Shown: positions 1-6,719 of the stretch, in pieces
How the letters are laid out: each line of letters starts with the position of its first letter
How positions within the stretch are numbered: position 1 is the stretch's first letter
Assembly: GCA_946482075.1 (NCBI GenBank)
Contig: CAMLQG010000082.1
Coordinates: 1-16,463, forward strand
Length of the DNA stretch: 16,463 bases
Source of the DNA: an uncultured Erythrobacteraceae bacterium
GTDB lineage: Bacteria > Pseudomonadota > Alphaproteobacteria > Sphingomonadales > Sphingomonadaceae
Direction of reading: 5' to 3'
The notes under the pieces: model-generated
What the model saw: the letters and a program-made list of their open reading frames with translations, nothing else
Database searches by the model: none
Told to the model about the DNA's origin: nothing
Translations under genes and position numbers: made by a program

Positions 1-1
1 G

Positions 2-283
2 ATCGAGGTGGCGCTGCTCTGGTGGCTCCCGCGCCATGTCGGCCTCAGCTGGGTGCGCTTCTTCCTGAGCTGGGCCCCCCACCACCCGCGCGAAGGCCGC
101 ACCGGCCGGTACGAGAACACCTATGTGTTCAGGAGCAAGGTGGGCTACTACCTCTCGATGGCAATGGAATATCACCTGATCCATCACCTCTATCCCGGCA
201 TTCCCAACCACCGCACGCGCGAATGCTATTACGCGCTCAAGCCGATCCTGGAGAAGCGCGGCGTGGATTGCTCGGCGCGTTGA
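2..283 (+). CDS. Fatty acid desaturase family protein, C-terminal part (5' end outside window)
   Basis: The reading frame is open from the first base of the window, so this is the C-terminal 93 residues of a longer protein; it stops at TGA 281-283. The fragment has a hydrophobic stretch at its beginning and then a histidine box, H-L-I-H-H, followed by L-Y-P-G-I-P-N-H-R. This is the third box of the membrane di-iron desaturase/hydroxylase superfamily (fatty acid desaturases, CrtR-type carotenoid hydroxylases). The box binds iron on the cytosolic face of the membrane. The H-H-L-Y-P-x-I-P pattern resembles CrtR-like carotene hydroxylases and plain acyl desaturases about equally, so the substrate cannot be decided without the missing N-terminal two thirds. 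No upstream neighbour is visible. Confidence 0.8.
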   Translation: MEVALLWWLPRHVGLSWVRFFLSWAPHHPREGRTGRYENTYVFRSKVGYYLSMAMEYHLIHHLYPGIPNHRTRECYYALKPILEKRGVDCSAR

Positions 284-532
284 TCTGAGACGTCTTCCCC
301 GCTGATGGGGACTACTCTGCGAGCATGGTGGAGAGAAATCGCGTTTCTCCGTCATCGCAGCCCTTCGGCGTCGTTCAGGATAAACTGCCCTTCGGGCAGG
401 CTGGGGTCGCTATCGGGTTGGCGGAACATCTGGGCCCGTCACGCATCGACCTGCGGTTTCGCTGGTATCGCGCTGGGTCGAGGTCCGCTTTCGACCAAAG
501 CCGACCTTCCGTAACAATCACGCCCATCCCCC
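284..532. repeat. Intergenic gap with REP-like palindromes
   Basis: This gap lies between the convergent desaturase and RNase H genes and holds no convincing gene. It contains a small hairpin (GAGAAA at 333-338 pairing with TTTCTC at 344-349). At 361-399 there is a compact repeat-like element beginning CCCTTCGGCGTCG and ending in the hairpin CTGCCC-TTC-GGGCAG (385-399). The second element resembles the short CCTGAACGAAGTCGAAGGG-type palindromic repeats that I recall from sphingomonad intergenic regions; that family match is from memory. Either hairpin could help end the two convergent transcripts, but neither is followed by a clear T-run. Confidence 0.45.
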
Positions 533-916
533 TCACAACCGCCCATGCACGCGTTCCAGCGCATGGCCCGCGAAGTTCTGCGCGCGACCGATCCGCCTGA
601 CGCGCAGCCGGTCGAAATCGGCCGCGAGCGCATGGAAGCGGTCCAGCTGTTCCTGGAAACGAGGCGTCCGGCAGGGCAGGGTGCCGTTCGCCTGATCCAC
701 GACGAGAGAGGAATCCCCGATCAGGATTGCATCCCTTATGCCGAGCGAGCGGGCCAGTTCCAGCGCGTGGATCAGGGCGACCCACTCCGCGTCGTTGTTG
801 TCGCCGACAGGGAGATCCTGTCGGAGGTGAACTTCGCCCTGCACCACGACGGCGGTTTCCATCGGTCCGGGGTTGGGGCGGCAGCCGCCGTCGAAGTAGA
901 TCTTTGTGGGGGGCAT
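533..916 (-). CDS. RNase H-like protein (RNase HI fold) with an altered fourth active-site residue
   Basis: This is a 127-residue protein of the compact RNase HI type, expected to cut the RNA strand of RNA-DNA hybrids in the cytosol. The first strand reads I-Y-F-D-G-G with Asp9, then R-P-N-P-G-P. Glu44 (N-D-A-E-W) and Asp68 (I-G-D-S-S) follow at the expected places. The C-terminal N-x3-D-x-L motif reads N114-F-A-G-H118-A-L, so the fourth carboxylate is replaced by His. Three of the four catalytic positions are intact. I chose the ATG at 916 because GAGGAG lies four bases upstream; an in-frame ATG at 931 has no such site and would start inside a REP element. The gene is shorter than E. coli RnhA (155 residues) and lacks its basic handle region. 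It could be an RNase HI-like paralogue rather than the housekeeping enzyme. Confidence 0.82.
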   Translation of the reverse strand: MPPTKIYFDGGCRPNPGPMETAVVVQGEVHLRQDLPVGDNNDAEWVALIHALELARSLGIRDAILIGDSSLVVDQANGTLPCRTPRFQEQLDRFHALAADFDRLRVRRIGRAQNFAGHALERVHGRL

Positions 917-920
917 CAAG

Positions 921-926
921 CTCCTC
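921..926 (-). promoter_or_regulatory. Ribosome binding site fixing the RNase H start
   Basis: On the minus strand this reads GAGGAG, four bases before the ATG at 914-916. It supports that start over the in-frame ATG at 929-931, which would lie upstream of this site. Confidence 0.65.
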
Positions 927-1008
927 GTCATCCCAGCGTAGGCTGGGATCGTTTTGGAGGAAGTCCGAGCTTCACCGCAACAGACCCCAGCCTGTGCTGG
1001 GGTGACGG
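927..1008. repeat. REPIN: pair of inverted REP hairpins
   Basis: Two related palindromes stand in opposite orientation. The first, after GTC, is ATCCCAGC (930-937), loop GTAG, GCTGGGAT (942-949). The second is ACCCCAGC (984-991), loop CTGT, GCTGGGGT (996-1003), followed by GAC, the complement of the leading GTC. Each has a perfect 8-bp stem. The inverted arrangement of two REP units about 35 bp apart is the form known as a REPIN. It fills the gap between the DUF481 gene and the RNase H gene, both on the minus strand, and may modulate transcript read-through or stability. Confidence 0.75.
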
Positions 1009-1024
1009 AATGGAGGAAGGACGA

Positions 1025-2050
1025 TCAAAACCCATACACGAAAGTCGCGCGGCTCTGCGTGTTCCAATTGTGTCCGCCGGGCAGCCTATCGCTTTCATAC
1101 TGAACATCGTAGGAAAAGCGCGCCTTAAGGTTGCCGATCACGGTCGTGTCCAGTGCGGTCACGATGTTGGCGTTGCTGTCTCCACTTTCGAGGTAAAACG
1201 CGGTGCTGTTCGTCAGCTTGAGCGTGGGCGTGATCTGCAGCCGCATATTGAGCGATCCGCGCCCGACGATCCGGTTCCGGGTCGGGGCATCGGTATTGGC
1301 CGTGCGGCGGAACGCGGGGCCACCTTCCAGTTCGAGCAGGAAGCGGCCGGTATCCACCGGGCGATAGCCCATGCCGCCGCCGATCGTGTAGCGGCTGTCA
1401 TATCCCGCGAAAGGATCGCGTTCATACTGGGTGAGCCCGTAGACGTAGATCTGCTCGTCGAACTTGTAGCTCGGCTGCCAGGAAGCGGTGATGCGGTCGG
1501 TGGTGGTTGCGCCGTTGGAGCGGCGCAGTTCCACCCTGCCGTAGAGCTTGTGGTTCCATTGATAGCCAACGCGTTCCAGCTTGACCGAGCCGAGCAGACC
1601 CAGGTCGCGCGTGTTGCCGGTGGAACGATAGCCGCCCAGTTCCAGTTCGCCCTTCCAGTTCTGGAATGGATCGGAGCGCTGCAGCAGGCGGACGCGCTCC
1701 GCTTCCGCGCGAGCTTCGGCCTTGGCGACGTCCGTCTTCCATGCACTTTCCATCGCCTTGATCTCGGGCTCGGCATTCTGCGGAGAAACCTTGCGGGCGA
1801 CGACCAGAACCGCCTCGATCGACTTCTTGTCGCCACTCTCGATCGCGGACTGGATCATGTAGCGTACGGCTGGGTCCAGCAGGGACGGCGGCGGCGCTTG
1901 CAGATCGCGCGTGACATCGAATTCCACCCGGGGCGGTTCTGCCGCATTTGCGAAGGCGGGAGAGGTGTAAAGACAGAGGAGAGCGGACGTCAGGATGATC
2001 GGGGCGGCGGGGCGTTTACCTTGTCCCGTGGCCTCGGCAGGCGAAGTCAT
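1025..2050 (-). CDS. DUF481 family outer-membrane beta-barrel protein
   Basis: This is a 341-residue exported protein. A signal peptide at the N-terminus has a hydrophobic core (P-I-I-L-T-S-A-L-L-C-L) and a probable cut after A-F-A. A roughly 100-residue soluble, partly helical segment with an A/E/R-rich stretch (A-K-A-E-A-R-A-E-A-E-R) comes next. The barrel section begins W-K-G-E-L-E-L-G-G-Y-R-S-T-G-N-T, the typical opening of DUF481 (YdiY-like, salt-induced outer-membrane proteins). Alternating beta-strand patterns follow, and the chain ends on aromatic Phe, as outer-membrane proteins usually do. The ATG at 2050 has AAGGGA seven bases upstream; a TTG six bases earlier would sit on top of that site. 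Its function is unknown; barrel folding in the outer membrane is the safe inference. It is transcribed divergently from the zinc-type receptor gene. Confidence 0.85.
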   Translation of the reverse strand: MTSPAEATGQGKRPAAPIILTSALLCLYTSPAFANAAEPPRVEFDVTRDLQAPPPSLLDPAVRYMIQSAIESGDKKSIEAVLVVARKVSPQNAEPEIKAMESAWKTDVAKAEARAEAERVRLLQRSDPFQNWKGELELGGYRSTGNTRDLGLLGSVKLERVGYQWNHKLYGRVELRRSNGATTTDRITASWQPSYKFDEQIYVYGLTQYERDPFAGYDSRYTIGGGMGYRPVDTGRFLLELEGGPAFRRTANTDAPTRNRIVGRGSLNMRLQITPTLKLTNSTAFYLESGDSNANIVTALDTTVIGNLKARFSYDVQYESDRLPGGHNWNTQSRATFVYGF

Positions 2051-2164
2051 GCGCAAATCCCTTGCTCGACATGTGAACCTTGCCCCGCAGGTATTGTAAG
2101 GAGATTTCGGGCGGCAAGTCCAGATGGTTGGCGATGCGGACGCCAGTTCGGTCGTCCTTCCTTC

Positions 2165-2224
2165 GTCATCCCCGCGAAAGCGGGGACCCAGGAGCCTCTA
2201 GGTTTCCGCTTTCGCAGGAATGAC
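2165..2224. repeat. Second REPIN, GCGAAAGC variant
   Basis: The forward unit is GTCATCCCCGC-GAAA-GCGGGG (2165-2185), a 6-bp stem with a GAAA loop. The opposing unit, read on the minus strand from 2224, is GTCATTCCTGCGAAAGCGG. The two face each other about 20 bp apart. They share the GTCAT lead with the element at 927-1008 but differ in the stem core (GCGAAAGC instead of AGC-loop-GCT), so the window has two sequence variants of one REP design. No transposase of the RAYT type lies in the window. Confidence 0.75.
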
Positions 2225-2298
2225 TATCGAGAAAGGGCGCGAGCGGGACCAACCGAGCCTCGTCCGCGCCAAAAACGCTCGCAGCCGCACAAACCCAC

Positions 2299-2327
2299 TT
2301 GAGTCATGATATAACATATCATAATGC
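2299..2327 (+). promoter_or_regulatory. Candidate Zur operator within a promoter for the zinc-type TonB receptor
   Basis: A perfect palindrome ATGATAT-AAC-ATATCAT occupies 2306-2322: 7-bp arms with a 3-base centre, AT-rich in otherwise GC-rich DNA. It fills the spacer between a plausible -35 (TTGAGT, 2299-2304) and a weak -10 position (TAATGC, 2322-2327). The receptor start lies 31 bases downstream of the palindrome. Zur sites in proteobacteria contain TATAACAT-type half sites, and ATATAACAT is present here. Together with the histidine-rich receptor this makes Zur the best guess for the regulator. Binding is not shown by the sequence alone. Confidence 0.55.
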
Positions 2328-2353
2328 GTCCTCACACATCATGAGGGCCTCCA

Positions 2354-4396
2354 GTGTCGCTACGTCCATTCCTGCTTGCCGCTGCTTCCATCGCCGTTCT
2401 CGCATCCCGCCCGGCACTTGCCGACAGTCAGGCCGGCAGTGTCGTCGGGCCCGAGATCGTCGTGTCCGCCACGCCGCTGGGCCTCGACGTGGATGAACAT
2501 GCGACACCGGTCGTCACGCTTTCCGGCGACGAGCTGGTCTATCGCAGCCAGGCGACTCTGGGCGAGACCCTAGCCGGGATGCCCGGGATCAATTTCGACA
2601 ATTTCGGCGGTGGGGCCGGGCGGCCGGTGATTCGGGGGCAGACGGCGCCGCGCGTGCAGGCGCTGTCCGACGGGTCGGGCATCCAGGATGCTTCCGCCAT
2701 TTCGCCAGACCATGCCGTCACCACCGAGCCGCTGCTGCTGCGCGGGATCGAGGTGCTGCGCGGGCCGGCAGCACTGCTCTATGGCGGCGGCGCGATCGGA
2801 GGGGCGATCAACCTGCTGGATGACAAGGTGCCGAGCGCGATGCCGGCGGGCGGCATCGCGCTCGTGGCGGAAGGCCGCTATGGCACGGGCGATGATGAAC
2901 GGTCGGCTGTAGGCGGGGCCACCGTGGGGCTGGGCTCGTCCTTCGCGCTGCGGCTGGAAGGGGTGCGGCGCAAGTCCGACGATTATCGCGTGCCCGGCAG
3001 CTTCGGCGAAAAGCGCGTGGCGGGATCTTTCAACAATACGTCCACTATTACGGTGGGCGGATCGTGGATCGGCGAAAACGGTTATCTCGGCCTCGCCTAT
3101 ACGCGCCAGCGCAGCGACTATGGTCTGCCGGGGCACGAGCACGAGCTGGACTGCCATCCGCACGATACCCTGCTGCATTGTGGGGATCATGAGCATGAGG
3201 AAGAGGATCACGACGATCACGACCACGCCGAGGAAGGACAGCCCTTCATCAAGCTGAGGAGCGAACGGTTCGACCTGCGCGGCGAATATGCCGATCCGCT
3301 GCCGGGGATCGAGAAGGTGCGGCTGCGCGGATCGCTGACCGACTACAAGCACAGCGAGATCGAGGGCACCGGGGAAGTCGGCACCGTGTTCTCCAACAAG
3401 GCGCACGATGTCCGTTTCGAAGTGACGCACAAGCCGCTGGCGGGCTTCCGCGGCGTTTTCGGCGTGCAGCATTCCTACAGCAATTTCGAGACGCTGGGCG
3501 AGGAAGCCTTCCTGCCGCATTACCGCGCGCGCAACACCGCGCTGTTCCTGATGGAAAGCCGGGAAGTGGGCCCTGTCCGCTTCGAACTGGCGGCGCGGCA
3601 GGACTGGCAGCGGATCGAGACGGTGGACGGGCGCGAAGCGCATCATGCTCCGTTCTCGATCTCGGGTGCGGCGGTGTGGGACATCGGCGGCGATTATTCG
3701 CTGTCGCTGGCGCTCGCCCGTTCGCAGCGGGCGCCTAATGCGCAAGAGCTTTATGCCGATGGCGCGCATCTGGCGACCAACACGTTCGAACTGGGCAGTG
3801 CGGATCTGGGCAAGGAGACTTCGCGTTCGGCCGACCTGACGTTCCGCAAGAAGGCCGGGGCGACGACTTTCACGATCGGGGTCTATCACCAGGATTTCCG
3901 CAATTACATCTATGCCGACACGCTCGACCGATTCGAGGATTTCCGCCTGATCCGCTATACGGCGGCGGACGCGACCTTCACCGGGATCGACGGGGAAGTG
4001 CGCCATGCCTTCTCGCCCGCGTTCGCCGTGTCGGTCTTCGGGGACTATGTCCGTGCGAAGCTGAAGGACGGTCAGGGCAATCTGCCGCGTATTCCCGCCG
4101 GCCGGCTGGGCGGGCGCGTGGAAAGCGATCTCGGCGCATTCCATGCCGATCTCGAATATTACCACGTCTTCACGCAGGATCGGATCGCTGCCTACGAGAC
4201 GCGCACGCCGGGCTACGACATGCTGAACGCGACGCTCTCCTACAAGCTCCAGCCGGACTTCTTGAAGAATACGGAAGTGTTCGTGCGCGGGAGCAACCTG
4301 ACGAATGAGCTCGCCTTCAACCACGCTTCCTTCATCAAGGATGTCTCGCCGCTACAGGGACGCAACGTGGTTATCGGGCTGAGGGTGAACATCTGA
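2354..4396 (+). CDS. znuD: TonB-dependent receptor, ZnuD-like (zinc uptake)
   Basis: This 680-residue outer-membrane receptor starts at GTG 2354, with GAGGG six bases upstream. A signal peptide ends near A-L-A (21-23). The plug domain follows: E-I-V-V-S-A-T around 34-40, then the P-V-I-R-G-Q (91-96) and E-V-L-R-G-P-A-A-L-L-Y-G (133-144) signatures of TonB receptors. The rest is the 22-strand barrel. Residues 261-291 form an extraordinary loop with ten His, two Cys (267, 276) and many Asp/Glu. ZnuD of Neisseria and related zinc receptors carry such a His-rich external loop with a Cys pair, and it captures Zn2+ (known of the family). Energy should come from TonB-ExbBD, which is not in the window. 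The palindromic operator upstream fits zinc-starvation control. Nickel, copper or cobalt remain possible substrates. The C-terminal residue is Ile rather than the usual Phe. Confidence 0.88.
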   Translation: MSLRPFLLAAASIAVLASRPALADSQAGSVVGPEIVVSATPLGLDVDEHATPVVTLSGDELVYRSQATLGETLAGMPGINFDNFGGGAGRPVIRGQTAPRVQALSDGSGIQDASAISPDHAVTTEPLLLRGIEVLRGPAALLYGGGAIGGAINLLDDKVPSAMPAGGIALVAEGRYGTGDDERSAVGGATVGLGSSFALRLEGVRRKSDDYRVPGSFGEKRVAGSFNNTSTITVGGSWIGENGYLGLAYTRQRSDYGLPGHEHELDCHPHDTLLHCGDHEHEEEDHDDHDHAEEGQPFIKLRSERFDLRGEYADPLPGIEKVRLRGSLTDYKHSEIEGTGEVGTVFSNKAHDVRFEVTHKPLAGFRGVFGVQHSYSNFETLGEEAFLPHYRARNTALFLMESREVGPVRFELAARQDWQRIETVDGREAHHAPFSISGAAVWDIGGDYSLSLALARSQRAPNAQELYADGAHLATNTFELGSADLGKETSRSADLTFRKKAGATTFTIGVYHQDFRNYIYADTLDRFEDFRLIRYTAADATFTGIDGEVRHAFSPAFAVSVFGDYVRAKLKDGQGNLPRIPAGRLGGRVESDLGAFHADLEYYHVFTQDRIAAYETRTPGYDMLNATLSYKLQPDFLKNTEVFVRGSNLTNELAFNHASFIKDVSPLQGRNVVIGLRVNI

Positions 4397-4398
4397 TG

Positions 4399-4410
4399 TA
4401 TTTGCAAATA
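4399..4410. promoter_or_regulatory. 12-bp perfect palindrome upstream of the ferredoxin reductase gene
   Basis: TATTTGCAAATA is a perfect palindrome starting three bases after the receptor stop codon. It lies in the AT-richer 90-base gap before the reductase gene and is followed by GGTCGCATTAGCGTATAGG. It could be an operator for a Fur-family or redox regulator, since TTGCAAAT-type half sites occur in alphaproteobacterial Fur-family boxes. The match is weak and no second half site is clear. Confidence 0.3.
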
Positions 4411-4486
4411 GGTCGCATTAGCGTATAGGCAAGGAAGCATATGTGCCGCGCATGTGTTTCATCAACTTGCTCAAGGACCCGCCGTG

Positions 4487-5305
4487 ATGAGTGACCGCCG
4501 CGAAGCTTCCGCCCATCTCGCCCCATCGGCGGCGCTGACGGTGGAGGACGTGCTGTCGGTCCGCCACTGGAACGAGCATCTCTTCAGCTTCACCATCATG
4601 CGCCCGCCCTCCTTCCGCTTTCGTTCGGGCGAGTTCGTGATGATCGGCCTGCCCGGCGGGGAAGGCCGCCCGCTGCTACGCGCCTATTCGATCGCCAGTC
4701 CGTCCTACGCCGACGAACTGGAGTTCCTCTCGATCAAGGTGCCCGACGGCCCGCTGACCTCGCGCCTCCAGTCGATCCGGCCCGGCGACCGCCTGTTCTT
4801 GGGCCGCAAGCCCACCGGCACGCTGGTGGCCGACGCGCTGCTGCCCGGGAAGCGGCTGTTCCTGCTCTCCACCGGTACCGGCCTCGCGCCGTTCCTCAGC
4901 CTGATCCGCGACCCGGATATCTATGAGCGCTTCGTCCAGGTGCTGGTCGTCCATTCCGTGCGCACCGTAAGCGACCTCGCCTTCCGGATGGAGCTGGAAA
5001 GCCAGCTCGCCGGCGATCCGCTGGTGCAGGATCAAGCGCTGCTCCAGCTTCATTACCTGCCGACCGTCACGCGGGAGGAATTCCGCACCACCGGCAGGAT
5101 CGATGCGCTGATCGACGATGGCAGCCTGTTCGGTCATCCGCTGACCGGGCCGACGCGGTTCGATCCGGCGGAAGACCGCATCATGCTGTGCGGCAGCATG
5201 GCGATGATCAAGCAGCTGGAGGAGCGCTTCATCGCGCTCGGTTTCCGCGAAGGCTCGAACGCCGCGCCGGGCGACTTCGTGATCGAGCGCGCATTCGTCG
5301 GCTGA
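4487..5305 (+). CDS. fpr: Ferredoxin (flavodoxin)-NADP+ reductase
   Basis: This 272-residue cytosolic flavoenzyme moves electrons between NADP(H) and ferredoxin or flavodoxin through FAD. R-A-Y-S-I-A-S (65-71) is the FAD-binding motif. S-T-G-T-G-L-A-P-F (128-136) and I-M-L-C-G-S-M-A-M form the NADP-binding half. The protein ends A-F-V-G, as in the bacterial (Rhodobacter/Azotobacter-type) FPR class, where the tail stacks on FAD. The ATG at 4487 has AAGGA nine bases before it; a GTG at 4454 would add eleven residues with no clear ribosome site. The length is typical of the family. It follows the zinc-type receptor by about 90 bases, with a palindrome between them. The usual roles are supplying reduced ferredoxin for iron-sulphur, haem or P450 work and for oxidative-stress defence. 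Confidence 0.93.
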   Translation: MSDRREASAHLAPSAALTVEDVLSVRHWNEHLFSFTIMRPPSFRFRSGEFVMIGLPGGEGRPLLRAYSIASPSYADELEFLSIKVPDGPLTSRLQSIRPGDRLFLGRKPTGTLVADALLPGKRLFLLSTGTGLAPFLSLIRDPDIYERFVQVLVVHSVRTVSDLAFRMELESQLAGDPLVQDQALLQLHYLPTVTREEFRTTGRIDALIDDGSLFGHPLTGPTRFDPAEDRIMLCGSMAMIKQLEERFIALGFREGSNAAPGDFVIERAFVG

Positions 5306-5349
5306 ACCGTCTTTGTGGAACGGGAGCGGCCGCGATAGGTTCGCTTCCC

Positions 5350-6660
5350 ATGCGGAGCTTCATCGCCAGCCTGGCCCTCGCACTGCTCGCTGCGCCGGCC
5401 GTCGCGCAGCCCGTGGCATCGTCCGCGATCAGGGAGCGCGCGGATGAACTCGTGCCGATCATCAACGGGCAGGGCGAAGTGCCGCACAGCTTCGCCGCCA
5501 GCTTCCTGGCCGATATCCCCGAAGCGGCCCTGCGCGCGCTGGGCAGCCAGCTGGTCGAGCAATTGGGCGCGGCGAAGGCGATCGCGGATATCGATCCTGC
5601 CGGAGCTTCCGCGGCGACGTTCCGCATTCTCTTCGAACGAGGCGCGGCAAAAGCGGACATGGTGATCGCGCCATCGGGCGGACGGCAGATCATCGGCCTG
5701 CGCATCACTGCTACGCAGAGCGACGCCGTTTCCCGGCTCAAGACGCTGGACGATGTGGCGAAGGAGATCGCGGAACTGCCGGGACGGGCGGGGTTCGCCG
5801 CCGCCGATCTGGAAGACGAGTTTCCTCGACTGGTCGCCTCGCTCGATCCGGACCGGCCGCTTGGCATCGGATCGACCTTCAAGCTGATCGTGCTGGCGGA
5901 ACTCGTCCGCTCGGTGAATGCGGGCGAACGGGGCTGGACCGATCTCATCCCCATCGATGGCAGCGAACTCCCCTCCGGCGTGTTTCGTGATCTGCCGAAA
6001 GGCTCGCGGATTCCCTTGCGTGGCCTCGCCGAACGAATGATCGAGGCGAGCGACAACAGCGCGACCGATATCCTGATCCGGGTTCTTGGCCGCGAGAGGA
6101 TCGAAGCGATGCAGGCGCGGCTCGGTGTCCGCGCCCGCGCGTTCAACGAGCCGTTTCTCACCACGCTCGAAGCCTTCAAGCTCAAAGGAGTGGGCGATGG
6201 AGTGCTCGGCCGGCGATACCTTGGCCTTGATGCCGCCGGGCGGCGTGCGCTGCTTGCCGGGGATGTGGCCAAGGCGCCGGCAAGCGCGGTCGGTGCGCTC
6301 TTCGCGGATGGCCGGCCGGTGATGGTCGACCGGATCGAATGGTTCGCGTCTCCGGCCGATATGGCCCGGATCATGGGCTGGCTGAAGGACCAGCAGGGCA
6401 CGCCTGCCGGGGCCGAAGCGCTGCGCATCATGGCGCTCAATCCCGGCCCTGCATCCGATCTGTCCGATCGTCTTGCTTATGTCGGATACAAGGGCGGTTC
6501 GGAGCCGGGCCTGTTGAGCATGACTCTGCTGCTGCGTGACAGGCGCGATCGCTGGCGCGTCATCAGCGCAAGTTGGACGAACCCGAACGCACCGGTCGAT
6601 GAGCTGCGCTTCTCCAGCCTGATCCGTCGCGCTGCGGAATTGTCCCTCGATCGCCGGTAA
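5350..6660 (+). CDS. Secreted serine hydrolase, class A beta-lactamase-like
   Basis: This 436-residue exported protein starts at ATG 5350 with a clear signal peptide (cut near A-V-A, 17-19). Residues about 28-125 form a separate N-terminal alpha/beta domain of a type often placed before such enzymes. The hydrolase domain follows, with Ser175-T-F-Lys178 (SxxK), Ser234-D-N236 (SDN, in S-D-N-S-A-T-D), and Lys381-G-G in place of the usual K-T/S-G. These are the three active-site elements of the penicillin-recognising serine enzymes in class A order, so a periplasmic acyl-serine enzyme is likely. The omega-loop Glu-x-x-Leu-Asn signature of true class A lactamases is not obvious; the region reads F-N-E-P-F-L-T-T-L-E-A-F. 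It may act on a peptide or other amide or ester rather than on beta-lactams. It starts 44 bases after fpr and has only a weak ribosome site. Confidence 0.85.
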   Translation: MRSFIASLALALLAAPAVAQPVASSAIRERADELVPIINGQGEVPHSFAASFLADIPEAALRALGSQLVEQLGAAKAIADIDPAGASAATFRILFERGAAKADMVIAPSGGRQIIGLRITATQSDAVSRLKTLDDVAKEIAELPGRAGFAAADLEDEFPRLVASLDPDRPLGIGSTFKLIVLAELVRSVNAGERGWTDLIPIDGSELPSGVFRDLPKGSRIPLRGLAERMIEASDNSATDILIRVLGRERIEAMQARLGVRARAFNEPFLTTLEAFKLKGVGDGVLGRRYLGLDAAGRRALLAGDVAKAPASAVGALFADGRPVMVDRIEWFASPADMARIMGWLKDQQGTPAGAEALRIMALNPGPASDLSDRLAYVGYKGGSEPGLLSMTLLLRDRRDRWRVISASWTNPNAPVDELRFSSLIRRAAELSLDRR

Positions 6661-6719
6661 GCCCGTTGCTTTTCCCGGTGAACTCCGTTTGACTTGGCTG
6701 CAATCGGGAGAGGCACGGG

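Larger units (their letters stand above)
2051..2353. promoter_or_regulatory. Divergent intergenic region between DUF481 gene and ZnuD-like receptor gene
   Basis: About 300 bases separate two divergently transcribed genes, so both promoters should lie here. The region holds a REPIN (2165-2224) in the middle and a palindromic operator candidate (2306-2322) near the receptor gene. A minor hairpin, CCTCA/TGAGG, lies around 2330-2346 just before the receptor start. No convincing coding sequence is present; a long plus-strand open frame crossing this region is an antisense artefact of the GC-rich DUF481 gene. Confidence 0.6.

Noticed and set aside
545..2302. Plus-strand open frame of 585 codons across the RNase H and DUF481 genes
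   Set aside because: It is antisense to two genes with recognisable motifs, crosses two REPINs and an intergenic region, and has no domain-like sequence. GC-rich third positions leave such shadow frames open.
2570..4324. Minus-strand open frame of 584 codons opposite the TonB receptor
   Set aside because: The sense frame has a signal peptide, plug motifs and barrel; the antisense frame is a codon-bias shadow.
5229..6440. Minus-strand open frame of 403 codons opposite the beta-lactamase-like gene
   Set aside because: The product is dominated by Ser, Arg and Ala with no motif, and the plus strand has SxxK, SDN and a signal peptide.
5350..6660. Antibiotic resistance beta-lactamase
   Set aside because: The third motif is K-G-G and the omega-loop signature is not evident; family resemblance alone does not support a resistance claim.
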